Assembly (NCBI RefSeq): GCF_900142915.1
Contig: NZ_FRCM01000002.1
Coordinates: forward strand, 620,001 to 684,000
Source: Mucilaginibacter sp. OK098
Lineage (GTDB): Bacteria > Bacteroidota > Bacteroidia > Sphingobacteriales > Sphingobacteriaceae
DNA length: 64,000 nucleotides
Direction of reading: 5' to 3'
The position numbers were made by a program, and so were the translations under genes. Under the pieces are notes generated by a model. That model ran no database searches. It was given only the letters and a program-made list of their open reading frames with translations, and was not told the origin of the DNA. Shown one piece after another: positions 42,962 to 51,215 of the stretch; position 1 is the first letter of the stretch; the number at the start of each line of letters is the position of its first letter.

Positions 42962-45526
42962 CTAAAACCTAAACCCAACAGATATGTACGGCAATGAGCC
43001 CTCCTTTGAAAAACCAACGGCTGCCTGGATCAGTACCAGCTGAGCCGGGATAACATAAATACCGCCACCATAACCATCATGCCAGGCATTGGAACTATCT
43101 GTTGCCGACCATACTCTGCCAATATCATTAAACCCGATTATCCCGACACTGCCGGGTAACAGGTACGAGGTAAAATCCAATACTTTTAACCGTAGTTCAA
43201 GGTTATTGTAAAGCATGGTGCGGCCGGTAAAACGCCAGGTGTGGTAACCGCGCAGTGTTTGCGGTCCGCCGAGTTTGATTTGCTGAAAATAATCGGCATT
43301 GCCAAAGTAAGTGCCTCCGCCTGTGCGGTCGGCTATGATAAGTACAGAATCTCTATCGGGATTAAGATAAAAACTAAACTCTGATAGCACCTGTGTGTAG
43401 GCATTATGCGACCCATTCAGCGCTTTCATGGAGTTTACCGTTGTGTTCCAGTAAACGCCGCTGGTGGTTATGGTGCCTTTATTACGGGTATCATAAGTTG
43501 CACCACCCACTAAGCCAACAGACCATTTTGTAGAAAACACATTTTCATCAGGGTGGGTTGCATTATAATCGTTCAGGAACCGGCTGGTATTGTTACCAGC
43601 CTGGCTGTTATAAAATTGCCCGCCTATTCCGGCGTTAAGCACCCAATTACCATACCTGTGATACAGTGAAACATCAGTAGTAACCAGATCGTACCTGTTA
43701 CGGTAGTAAGTAATTTTCTTATCCCCCTCGTTTACAAACGGAGTTCCGTTACCTATCCCAAAAAAGTTGCTTACATTATTCGGCCCTCTTGATAATGCAT
43801 TAATGCGGATATCATTATTACCAATAGCATTTTTAAAATCGGCAACGTAAGTAAACAAAAGCGACTTACGCGAAAGCGAATAATTGGTTAAAAATTCCTC
43901 CCTGAATGAGTACGGCTCACCCCTAAAACCATGCTTTTCATACGAAAAACCACCGATCAGCAAAATGCCGATATCTGTATTATAATTAGCCAGTATAATT
44001 GGTTCAAACCGGTCGTATTTAAAGCTGGTTTTGTTGTAATTATTTACCCCGGTATCCTTACTGGTGCGGATCCTTGCATCAGATGATGGAGGAATAATAT
44101 TGGTAGAGTCGGACCGGTCATATATATAAAGCTTGCTGCGGTTATTCAGCTTTTTATCTACATAAAAACTATCAACCCCTGCACCGCCTATCATCCGTAC
44201 TTTTATGGGTGAGGGGGTATCCCCGGTTACTGAAAATACATCATTGCCATCAAAACCGTAAAGCCTTATTTCTTTTGTAACGTCAGGTTTAAATATGCGG
44301 TGATAGGTAGTTTTATCAATATCACCACTTTTACTTATTTTTTTAACCGTTACTTCAAGGTTGCCGCCGCTTTGCTCATTAATGCTGAAACTATCACGTT
44401 TGTCTGATGCCGGGATCTCTACATAAATGGATAAAAAACGGTAATACTCCAGTGCCTGTTTCATCAGGTTGTTACGCCGGGCTTTCATTTTTGTGATGAT
44501 CGCATTACCCGAAAGCTTAAAAATAGTATCGGGCATTAATTTAACCGCAGCAGTGATCAGGTTATCGGTCAGTGTTTTTTGAACGTAGGTAATTTGCTCG
44601 CGCCAGTCGTCTTCACTCAGCTGGTTTAAAAAATAACGGTCAAAATAACGTGCGTTAAAGTTCCAGCCTTCAATATCCCTGATTTCATCACTATACCCCT
44701 GGAATTTTGATTTAAGCCATTGGTGCGATACTATCCACGGAAAAACACCCGATGTTCTGTAAAAAACCTGGTCGCGGTCGCGGGGTACAGGTTCATATAA
44801 ACTACCTTTCTTTTCATCAATCTTTTCCCAGCGCCACTGGTCTTCATGCCGGTCCCAGTCGCCAAGCAGCAGATCCAGCAGGCGCGCTTTCAGCACTGTC
44901 TTTTCATCAACGTGGTTATCGTTATCATCCTTCAGCTTGCGCTGTACTTTTTCGGTATTGTCTGTTTTCTCTGCGTCCAAAGGCTCGCGTTCCTCAAACA
45001 AAAAAACCTTATTGGCAAAGTCTTTAGCATACTTGCCCAATGCTGGATCATCTTTTACATAAACTATCTGCGGGTTTGAATGCGGAATACCTAATGCCTG
45101 AGCCAATGGCGGCACAGTTAGCGCAGCAAAAGGATGCGCTGCCGATACCTGGTCCTGTAAAATATCCTTAGCTACTGTTGGGCGCAGTCTTGGCGGTAAA
45201 CCTCGCTCCGGGTATTTCTGGATAGTTCGCAGCACCCATTGCTGCCCGGTTGAATCCTGTAACCTGAGCGACATGGTTTGTAAGCCGCCGCCCTTTTGTA
45301 AGATCTTTAAACCTCCCTTTTCATCCTCCAGCCTGAATACACGCACTTTAACAGGTGCGGCCCACAAAGCGCGGTAGTTGTCACCAAACCAAAAACGATG
45401 CGCTTTGCCAACCTGGTTATATTCAGGTTCAACAGCTATGCGGATGCTGTCGTTCTTTACCTGCTGGGCATAAGCCCCTGCATAAAAAAGTAAGAATATC
45501 AATAATAGGGTAAGGCTTTTTTTCAT
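42962..45526 (-). CDS. Omp85-type outer-membrane barrel protein with kinase-like periplasmic domain
   Basis: The start at MKKSLTLLLIFLLFY (854 residues) gives a proper signal peptide; 15 upstream codons lack one. The C-terminal half (about 500-854) is a BamA/TamA-like beta barrel, with the late motif LGGPQTLRGY and terminal Phe (GFRF). The periplasmic half shows kinase-fold features: a Gly-rich beta hairpin and a lysine strand (WVLRTIQK, Lys104), then GDWDRHEDQWRW (222-233) and PRDRDQ (248-253), comparable to the catalytic DRH and metal-binding Asp of HipA/CotH/FAM20-like kinases. POTRA domains are not obvious. The barrel call is good; kinase activity is inference. Confidence 0.85.
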   Translation of the reverse strand: MKKSLTLLLIFLLFYAGAYAQQVKNDSIRIAVEPEYNQVGKAHRFWFGDNYRALWAAPVKVRVFRLEDEKGGLKILQKGGGLQTMSLRLQDSTGQQWVLRTIQKYPERGLPPRLRPTVAKDILQDQVSAAHPFAALTVPPLAQALGIPHSNPQIVYVKDDPALGKYAKDFANKVFLFEEREPLDAEKTDNTEKVQRKLKDDNDNHVDEKTVLKARLLDLLLGDWDRHEDQWRWEKIDEKKGSLYEPVPRDRDQVFYRTSGVFPWIVSHQWLKSKFQGYSDEIRDIEGWNFNARYFDRYFLNQLSEDDWREQITYVQKTLTDNLITAAVKLMPDTIFKLSGNAIITKMKARRNNLMKQALEYYRFLSIYVEIPASDKRDSFSINEQSGGNLEVTVKKISKSGDIDKTTYHRIFKPDVTKEIRLYGFDGNDVFSVTGDTPSPIKVRMIGGAGVDSFYVDKKLNNRSKLYIYDRSDSTNIIPPSSDARIRTSKDTGVNNYNKTSFKYDRFEPIILANYNTDIGILLIGGFSYEKHGFRGEPYSFREEFLTNYSLSRKSLLFTYVADFKNAIGNNDIRINALSRGPNNVSNFFGIGNGTPFVNEGDKKITYYRNRYDLVTTDVSLYHRYGNWVLNAGIGGQFYNSQAGNNTSRFLNDYNATHPDENVFSTKWSVGLVGGATYDTRNKGTITTSGVYWNTTVNSMKALNGSHNAYTQVLSEFSFYLNPDRDSVLIIADRTGGGTYFGNADYFQQIKLGGPQTLRGYHTWRFTGRTMLYNNLELRLKVLDFTSYLLPGSVGIIGFNDIGRVWSATDSSNAWHDGYGGGIYVIPAQLVLIQAAVGFSKEGSLPYISVGFRF

Positions 45527-45730
45527 AGTAGCGCGGTAATTGTAATGAATGATCCGTTTGTTTCCAGGCACGATCAGGGGTTATCTGCTGAATTTCAGAT
45601 TTTATCACTCAGCAATAAATATACGTCAATAATTTTAGTTAGAAAAAAGGTGAGATTTCAGTTATCAAATAACGCTTTTTAGGATGCCGGTTTAAAAATG
45701 AGTTATTTTGTAAACGCTTAACACATTAAA

Positions 45731-46591
45731 ATGGCAGAAGGTTTTTTAAATACGCTGTTTGATAAAGAAATAAAAGATTCTTTTTCAATTATCCGTTACA
45801 ACAACCAGCAGTTTGACCTTCAGCCGTTGTGCCGGCTTACTTATAACCGTATCTTTTTAATAAATACCGGAAGCGGTGCTATCCGCGTGGACAATGAAAC
45901 TTATCCCGTTATCGGTAACGAAACATTTTTGCTGGCGAAAGGGCAGGTATATGCTTTTGATCAGTATACTACTATTTCTGGCTATGAGCTTTGTTTTGGC
46001 GATTGCTTTTGGGAGAAAACACCGGCAAGTGCCAGTAATTGCAAAGCAGTGCTGTTCAACAATGCCGCTGCAAACCAACACCTGCGTATAAATGCGGAAA
46101 GCTTTTCAGAGCTGGACACCTTATTCCGGGTGCTTTATACAGAATACATTGGGACCGATTATATCAATAAATTAGATGCACTGGCTGCCTATTTAAAGAT
46201 AATTATGATAAAGATTGCTAATGTAAACGCATCTTTAATTAACGGGTATGATAACTTTGAAAACCAGCTGTACCGCCAATTTTTAGAGCTGGTGAGTAAC
46301 CAGTACCAAACTACGCATGAGGTTGCAGACTTTGCCAATCAGCTGGGGATCTCTGCAAGAAAGCTTTCTGACCTTTGCAAACGCTGCAGCGGTAAAGGAG
46401 CGAAAGATATTATTAACGGGCAACTAATTGCCGAAGCCAAACGTTCCCTGCAGTTCTCTTCAAAGCCGGTTAAGGAAATAGCTTTTCAGCTTAACTTCTC
46501 CGCACCTGATCAGTTCAGTCATTTTTTTAAGAAAAACACGCAAATCTCTCCAAATGATTACCGCGATCATTTTGTAAATATTGGCAGGTGA
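45731..46591 (+). CDS. AraC-family transcriptional regulator
   Basis: The 286-residue cytoplasmic regulator has a cupin-like N-terminal domain (about 15-110) and a C-terminal AraC double helix-turn-helix (about 185-283). The signature VKEIAFQLNFSAPDQFSHFFKKNTQISPNDYR is present in pieces. It lies 67 bases before the HD-domain gene on the same strand and is the probable regulator of that gene. Its ligand is unknown. It has no membrane segment, in contrast to the AraC protein at 3906. Confidence 0.93.
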   Translation: MAEGFLNTLFDKEIKDSFSIIRYNNQQFDLQPLCRLTYNRIFLINTGSGAIRVDNETYPVIGNETFLLAKGQVYAFDQYTTISGYELCFGDCFWEKTPASASNCKAVLFNNAAANQHLRINAESFSELDTLFRVLYTEYIGTDYINKLDALAAYLKIIMIKIANVNASLINGYDNFENQLYRQFLELVSNQYQTTHEVADFANQLGISARKLSDLCKRCSGKGAKDIINGQLIAEAKRSLQFSSKPVKEIAFQLNFSAPDQFSHFFKKNTQISPNDYRDHFVNIGR

Positions 46592-46630
46592 TTAGCGGTT
46601 TTTAACATTCCGCAGGCTATTTAGCTCCGC

Positions 46631-46638
46631 TACCTTTG
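46631..46638 (+). promoter_or_regulatory. Candidate -7 box of the HD-domain gene
   Basis: TACCTTTG fits TAnnTTTG and lies 20 bases before the ATG. No TTTG is found at the expected -33 position, as would be usual for an activator-dependent promoter; the adjacent AraC gene fits that. Confidence 0.45.
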
Positions 46639-46658
46639 TTGATACAAAATCAACAAAT

Positions 46659-47309
46659 ATGTCAGTAAATAAATTAAAAACAGTAGCAGGGATCAATATT
46701 CCCGATAGCGCCATTGCCACGCAGGCCACAGAGCTTTTATTAACACACGGAACAGAATTCATTTATAACCATTCTCTAAGGGTTTTTCTTTTTGCATCGC
46801 TTAATGGTAAACGCAACAATTTGCAGTATGATGCCGAATTGCTTTATGTAAGTTCTGTGTTTCACGACCTTGGTTTAACCAAAAAATACAGCAGTCCCGA
46901 TCTTCGCTTTGAGGTAGATGGCGCAAATGCCGCCCGCGATTTTCTTAAAAGCCATGGCTTGCCAAAAGAATCGCTCCAGCTGGTATGGGATACCATTGCC
47001 CTGCATACCACCATCGGTATAGCCGAACATAAGGAGCCCGAGGTTGCCCTGATGTACTCAGGCGTTGGCCTTGATGTAATGGGAGAAGGATATGAAAACC
47101 TGAGCGAGGAAAACAGGATAGAGATCATCAGCGCTTTTCCGCGTAATGATTTTAAGAAGAAGATAATACCCACATTTTTTAGCGGCTTTGAGCATAAAAC
47201 AGAAACCACCTTTGGCAATATTAAGGCCGACGTTTGTGCCTTTATGATCCCCAACTTTCAGCGCAAAAATTTCTGCGATTGTATCTTGTGCTCACCCTGG
47301 AGCGAATAA
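46659..47309 (+). CDS. HD-domain metal-dependent hydrolase (cyanamide hydratase-like)
   Basis: The 216-residue protein carries an HD fold: His38 in NHSLRVFLF, the His69-Asp70 pair in FHDLGLT, and His116 in ALHTTIG. Size and motif order match the small HD proteins related to fungal cyanamide hydratase, which hydrate nitriles or hydrolyse phosphates or amides. The C-terminal tail contains three Cys (FCDCILC), an unusual cluster. The AraC gene precedes it directly. A hairpin with a T run ends the unit at 47361. Confidence 0.88.
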   Translation: MSVNKLKTVAGINIPDSAIATQATELLLTHGTEFIYNHSLRVFLFASLNGKRNNLQYDAELLYVSSVFHDLGLTKKYSSPDLRFEVDGANAARDFLKSHGLPKESLQLVWDTIALHTTIGIAEHKEPEVALMYSGVGLDVMGEGYENLSEENRIEIISAFPRNDFKKKIIPTFFSGFEHKTETTFGNIKADVCAFMIPNFQRKNFCDCILCSPWSE

Positions 47310-47360
47310 ACTAATCTATCCAAAATTCAGTACAGGGCGATGCCCTGCCCTGAGGTATTT

Positions 47361-47380
47361 AGCCCTTTCAGGGCTTTTTT
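47361..47380 (+). terminator. Intrinsic terminator after the HD-domain gene
   Basis: Six-base arms AGCCCT and AGGGCT enclose a three-base loop and are followed by six T, then GTTTTT. Confidence 0.85.
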
Positions 47381-47642
47381 GTTTTTCCGGATTTTCCCCT
47401 GCCCCTGAAAGTCTGATACGCTAGTGCAAGCTGAAGCCCAATGTCATTAACTTAACGTGAGTTCGACATAAATTCAGATGTAACATTATGATTATCAGTA
47501 ACTTACACATGTTTAATACTTAATAAATAACTAAATTGTTGATAATCAGCATGTTTCACAGCGTTCCGGGTGTTCCGCGTACAAAAGTGGAACGCTTGCA
47601 GCCCAAACTTGCACTTCGCCTCATCTAAAGCTACGAATAATC

Positions 47643-47668
47643 TCTTCTCAATTCATGAATTGAGAAGA
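47643..47668. repeat. 26-base perfect palindrome
   Basis: The half-site TCTTCTCAATTCA is followed directly by its exact complement. There is no loop, no T run and no neighbouring gene within 200 bases downstream. It could be an operator, a cruciform or a remnant of a mobile element. Confidence 0.85.
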
Positions 47669-48007
47669 CGCGACCCTTCCTGCGCGGTACTATTGCTAAA
47701 TGTACGAAACGCGCTTCCGACCAAATGCACTTTTTGCCCTACTAAAGTATCACACGAGTTTTCGTGGTGGAAATTTTATGCCTTGTCGAATAATTAAAAA
47801 TCGGGGTAATTATCCGGCTTGATTTGCAGTGTAATAAAAAAACACAACCCGGTATAGGGGTAAAATTTAAATCAAATGTATTATCAGTATAAAACAGAAA
47901 CAATAACCCTTAAACACAACAATATGATACCTGCATTAACTATATGGCTCTTTAAAAAATACGGGAGGCCGTTTTTAAATAAACATAATATCACATTTAG
48001 CCGGGTA

Positions 48008-48604
48008 ATGGTGCCGGTTAAAAAGTTATCCGTAACTATTTTGTTTTTGGCAATTAGCTCGCTGGCTTTTGCACAGGAACAAACGCTTAATTATAATGTG
48101 CTGCACAGCGGCAATACCGTTGGGCATATGAAATTAGAGCAGGTTAAGGATGGCGACGATACCTTTTTAAAGATCGCATCAGATGTTAAAATGCGTTTTG
48201 TATTCAGCATCCAGGTAAACATCCAGGAAGATTCGCATTACCGCAACGGAAAGCTGCTTTGTTCACACGTGTCGCGTAAGGTCAACGGTAAACAAAAGGC
48301 AGATAAGCTTACCAAGGCAAATGGCGACAGTTACCAGTTAACCGATGATGGCAAAATCAGCTCTATCAACCAAAAACAGATCAGCAATAACCTTACTATG
48401 ATGTATTTACAGGAGCCGGTTGGCCTGTCGCAGATCTACTCAGATAATTTCCAGCAGTTTGTACAGGTAAAACAGGTAGAAAGTCATACTTACCGCATTA
48501 ACCTGCCCGACGGCAATTACAATTTTTACACCTACACGAATGGTATTTGCAGCAAGGTTGATATTCACCATTCATTATATACCATTCAAATTCAGCTTGT
48601 ATAA
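48008..48604 (+). CDS. Secreted DUF6134-like protein
   Basis: I chose the start MVPVKKLSVTILFLAISSLAFA, which gives a proper signal peptide and 198 residues; the frame stays open 44 codons upstream from an ATG at 47876, but an N-terminal extension would bury the signal. The mature protein is all beta (YNVLHSGNTVGHMKLEQ, MRFVFSIQVNIQEDSHY) with a C-terminal GICSKVDIHHSLYTIQIQLV-like strand set. It matches the style of DUF6134. It starts an operon with an epimerase two bases after its stop. Function unknown, possibly lipid or steroid binding. Confidence 0.78.
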   Translation: MVPVKKLSVTILFLAISSLAFAQEQTLNYNVLHSGNTVGHMKLEQVKDGDDTFLKIASDVKMRFVFSIQVNIQEDSHYRNGKLLCSHVSRKVNGKQKADKLTKANGDSYQLTDDGKISSINQKQISNNLTMMYLQEPVGLSQIYSDNFQQFVQVKQVESHTYRINLPDGNYNFYTYTNGICSKVDIHHSLYTIQIQLV

Positions 48605-48606
48605 CC

Positions 48607-49587
48607 ATGAAAGTATTAGTAACAGGAGCCACAGGTTTTATAGGCCGCAATTTATGCCTTCACCTTGCCGAACAGGGTTATAATGTAGTGGCGTTGTGCC
48701 GCAATACGGCCCACCCCTACCTCATCTCTCATAAAAACATTACTCCGGTAAAAGGCGATATCCTCGACAGGGAAAGTTTAGCAAAAGCAATGAACAGGTG
48801 CGGGCAGGTGTATCATACTGCAGCACTGGCTAAAATGTGGTGCCGTGATAAAAATGATTATTACAATATCAACGTAGTAGGCACCCGCAATGTGCTGGAA
48901 CTGGCGGGTGAATCAGGCGTAAACAAAGTGGTGTACACTTCAACCTGCGGCGTATGGGGACCAACCATAAAGCACCCTATGAATGAAAATGACCCGCGGA
49001 TTGATGGCTTTGCCATTGACTACGAGCGCACCAAGTACCTGGCAGAAATTGAAACCCGCATTTATTCGGCTAAAGGACTAAATGTGGTAACGGTTAACCC
49101 TTCGAGGGTTTATGGTGAAGGACCAATTACCGACAGCAATACCGTTGGTAAAATGATAAGCGGTTATTTAAAAGGTAAATGGCGCATCATTCCCGGTAAA
49201 GGCACGCAGATCTCGAACTATGCTTATTTGGATGATGTGATAAAAGGGCACATAGCGGCCATGGAACAGGGGACACCGGGTAACAGGTATATTTTAGGTG
49301 GAGAGGATATCAGTTTTAATACATTTTTCAGCACACTGCAAAGCATCACCGGCAAAACATATGGCATGGTTAAGCTGCCGCAAAGGGTGATAGAAGCTTA
49401 TAGCCGGTTCGAATTGCTGAAGACCACCCTTACTGGTTTGCCGCCCGTATTTTTACCTGAATTTGCCGAGCGTTTAAAAAAGGATCAGAAATATAGCAGT
49501 CAGAAGGCGATTACCCAGCTCAATTACAGCATCACTCCTTTTGAGGAAGGCATGGCTAAAACCATTAATCATATTAAAAACTTATGA
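48607..49587 (+). CDS. NAD-dependent epimerase/dehydratase (extended SDR)
   Basis: The 326-residue protein has the extended-SDR nucleotide motif TGATGFIG (6-13), the catalytic Tyr139 and Lys143 in YERTK, and the STCG strand (about 112-115) with VWGPT. Its closest style is the dihydroflavonol-reductase/3-beta-hydroxysteroid-dehydrogenase branch rather than sugar-nucleotide epimerases, judged from YNINVVGTRNVLELA and YGEGPITDSNTVGKMI. It overlaps the next gene by ATGA, so both enzymes are probably translationally coupled and act on the same substrate. Confidence 0.92.
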   Translation: MKVLVTGATGFIGRNLCLHLAEQGYNVVALCRNTAHPYLISHKNITPVKGDILDRESLAKAMNRCGQVYHTAALAKMWCRDKNDYYNINVVGTRNVLELAGESGVNKVVYTSTCGVWGPTIKHPMNENDPRIDGFAIDYERTKYLAEIETRIYSAKGLNVVTVNPSRVYGEGPITDSNTVGKMISGYLKGKWRIIPGKGTQISNYAYLDDVIKGHIAAMEQGTPGNRYILGGEDISFNTFFSTLQSITGKTYGMVKLPQRVIEAYSRFELLKTTLTGLPPVFLPEFAERLKKDQKYSSQKAITQLNYSITPFEEGMAKTINHIKNL

Positions 49588-50375
49588 TGCCGCTAACCGC
49601 CATAGTAACCGGGGCAAGCGAGGGCCTTGGTAAATCATTAGCGCTTGAGCTGGCCTCGCGCCAGATAGACCTTGTGCTGGTATCATTGCCGGCAAGTGGT
49701 TTATCAGAACTGGCTTGTTTTATCCGTAAAAACTTTGAAGTTAAGGTAACCATATTTGAGGCTGATCTGACGCTTGCAGAAAGCTGCACTTCATTATTCG
49801 CCTTGTTAAAAAGTGAAGAGCTAACTGCACATATTTTAATTAATAATGCCGGATTAGGGAATTGGTCGTGGTTTGAGGATAAAAACATAGGATTCTATAA
49901 AAAGCAGATAGAGCTGAATGTAATTGCCCCTGTATTGCTTACCCACCTGTTTTTAGCACAACTTGATGAAGAGCGTACTGCTTACCTGTTAAATGTGGGC
50001 AGCCTTGCGGGCAGGTTTGTTGTACCTAAAAAACAGGTATATGGCGCAACCAAATCATTCATCAGCTACTTTACACGATGCCTGCAGCTGGAAATGGAAC
50101 GCTCAAATATCAGCATCAGCCTGCTTAGTCCGGGCGGAATAAATACCAAGCCGGAATTGCTGGTACTTAACCACATGCTAAAGGGTATTGCAAAAGCTAC
50201 CATTACCGAGCCCGACAGGGTTGCTTATGAAGCCATCCATGGTATGTTTTTGGGCAAAAAGGAAATTATCCCCGGCGGTGTTAACAAGCTGATGGTTGTG
50301 CTGAACACCATTTTGCCGGGCTTTATTAAAGATATGATTATTAAAAGTAAGTTAAAACCGGTGGTGAAGTTGTGA
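49584..50375 (+). CDS. Short-chain dehydrogenase/reductase
   Basis: The 263-residue classical SDR shows TGASEGLG (9-16), NNAG (87-90), Ser140 and YGATK (Tyr153, Lys157). It starts inside the stop codon of the epimerase gene (ATGA), and a C-terminal hydrophobic tail (VVLNTILPGFIKDMIIKS) suggests membrane association, as in ketoacyl or sphingoid reductases. Together with the extended SDR and the secreted DUF6134-like protein it forms a three-gene unit likely concerned with a lipid or similar hydrophobic substrate. Confidence 0.93.
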   Translation: MMPLTAIVTGASEGLGKSLALELASRQIDLVLVSLPASGLSELACFIRKNFEVKVTIFEADLTLAESCTSLFALLKSEELTAHILINNAGLGNWSWFEDKNIGFYKKQIELNVIAPVLLTHLFLAQLDEERTAYLLNVGSLAGRFVVPKKQVYGATKSFISYFTRCLQLEMERSNISISLLSPGGINTKPELLVLNHMLKGIAKATITEPDRVAYEAIHGMFLGKKEIIPGGVNKLMVVLNTILPGFIKDMIIKSKLKPVVKL

Positions 50376-50390
50376 GGAAATCCCACACAC

Positions 50391-50494
50391 GTCATGCCGT
50401 CCGCCAACTGGTCGGATCGGCACCCCACGGGACACTCCCGCATGCATGGTGTACACTTAGCAAGTGGGGTGCTGAAATAAATTCAGCATGACAT
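50391..50494. repeat. Palindromic interspersed element, copy 3 (inverted)
   Basis: Contains ATGCCGTCCGCC, CGGCACCCCAC, the centre GCATGGTGTACACTTAGC and the end GTGGGGTGCTGAAATAAATT. Relative to the copy at 9771 its centre is reversed. Confidence 0.85.
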
Positions 50495-50517
50495 ATTGTT
50501 TAAGAATTTAGAATAAC

Positions 50518-50577
50518 CAACCAGGCGTCCTGGAGGGGCAATGCAAGCTGATAATCGCCCTTAAGGGCGCCTGGTTG
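50518..50577. repeat. Stem-loop upstream of the sigma-factor promoter
   Basis: Ten-base arms CAACCAGGCG and CGCCTGGTTG are perfect complements 40 bases apart. Inside the right side, CGCCCTTAAGGGCG is itself a 14-base palindrome, so two alternative folds are possible. The element lies just before the promoter and outside the sigma mRNA. Confidence 0.75.
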
Positions 50578-50582
50578 AAAAA

Positions 50583-50613
50583 ATTGGTGTTTAGCGTAAA
50601 GCCATTATCTTTG
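50583..50613 (+). promoter_or_regulatory. Bacteroidota-type promoter of the sigma/anti-sigma operon
   Basis: ATTG at 50583-50586 (-33) and TATCTTTG at 50606-50613 (-7, TAnnTTTG) are separated by 19 bases, the standard spacing. Transcription would start near 50620, leaving a leader of about 17 bases. Confidence 0.65.
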
Positions 50614-50636
50614 AAAGGTACAATCAACCTTTTAAA

Positions 50637-51215
50637 GTGGAAAACAGCGAAAGCACTGTTATTAATTTAATTAAGGAAGGAAATGGGCAGGCGTTTGAAA
50701 AAATATTCAGGGAGTATTTTAAAAGCCTGCACGCTTATGCTTATACGTTTATGAAAGATGATGAACAGGCGGAAGAGATTGTTCAAAATGTTTTTTGCCG
50801 CATTTGGGAGAAACGTGATCAGCTTAGTCCGGATGGTTCATTAAAAGCTTACCTGTACCGTTCTGTTCATAACGAAAGTTTGAATTATTTGAAACACCAA
50901 AAAACACGGGCAGTATTCCAGATGCATTATAGCAATAGTGAAGAACAAGGTGGTAATGAAGCTTCAGAAAAAATAATGATCGCCGAACTTGATGTACATA
51001 TTCAAAAAGCGCTGAGTGAGCTTCCGCTGCAATGCCGTACCATCTTTCAACTTAGCAGGTTCGAGAATTTAAAATACAAGCAAATAGCCGCGCAGCTTAA
51101 CCTGTCGGTAAAAACGGTTGAAAACCAAATGGGCAAGGCGTTAAAAGTATTGCGCTTAAAGCTGGCAGAATTTTTACCCATTGTTTTATATATGATAATA
51201 CGGTTATATAAATGA
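50637..51215 (+). CDS. FecI-type ECF sigma factor (GTG start)
   Basis: The 192-residue protein starts with GTG; no ATG lies in the first 30 codons and the promoter position fits. Sigma region 2 (about 20-85; AYAYTFMKDDEQAEEIVQNVF) and region 4 (about 125-175; LPLQCRTIFQLSRFENLKYKQIAAQLNLSVKTVENQ) are complete. A hydrophobic C-terminal tail (FLPIVLYMIIRLYK) suggests membrane attachment. It overlaps the FecR gene by ATGA. With FecR it would transduce an outer-membrane signal, but the third gene is not a standard SusC. Confidence 0.94.
   Translation: MENSESTVINLIKEGNGQAFEKIFREYFKSLHAYAYTFMKDDEQAEEIVQNVFCRIWEKRDQLSPDGSLKAYLYRSVHNESLNYLKHQKTRAVFQMHYSNSEEQGGNEASEKIMIAELDVHIQKALSELPLQCRTIFQLSRFENLKYKQIAAQLNLSVKTVENQMGKALKVLRLKLAEFLPIVLYMIIRLYK

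Larger units (their letters stand above)
47310..47875. other. Long intergenic region with terminator and palindrome
   Basis: Apart from the terminator (47361-47380) and a 26-base palindrome (47643-47668), nothing clear was seen. An open frame of 75 codons at 47570-47797 has no start context and no protein-like composition. The stretch 47565-47600 shows a GTTCC/GGAAC dyad. Confidence 0.5.

Noticed and set aside
44752..45027. Plus-strand open frame opposite the Omp85 gene
   Set aside because: It is an antisense shadow of a gene with strong domain support.
47570..47797. Plus-strand open frame of 75 codons
   Set aside because: No ribosome-binding or promoter context, unusual composition, and it runs through a 26-base palindrome.
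47876..48007. N-terminal extension of the DUF6134-like protein
   Set aside because: The signal peptide begins at the later ATG; the extension would make export unlikely. It is not excluded as a coding remnant.
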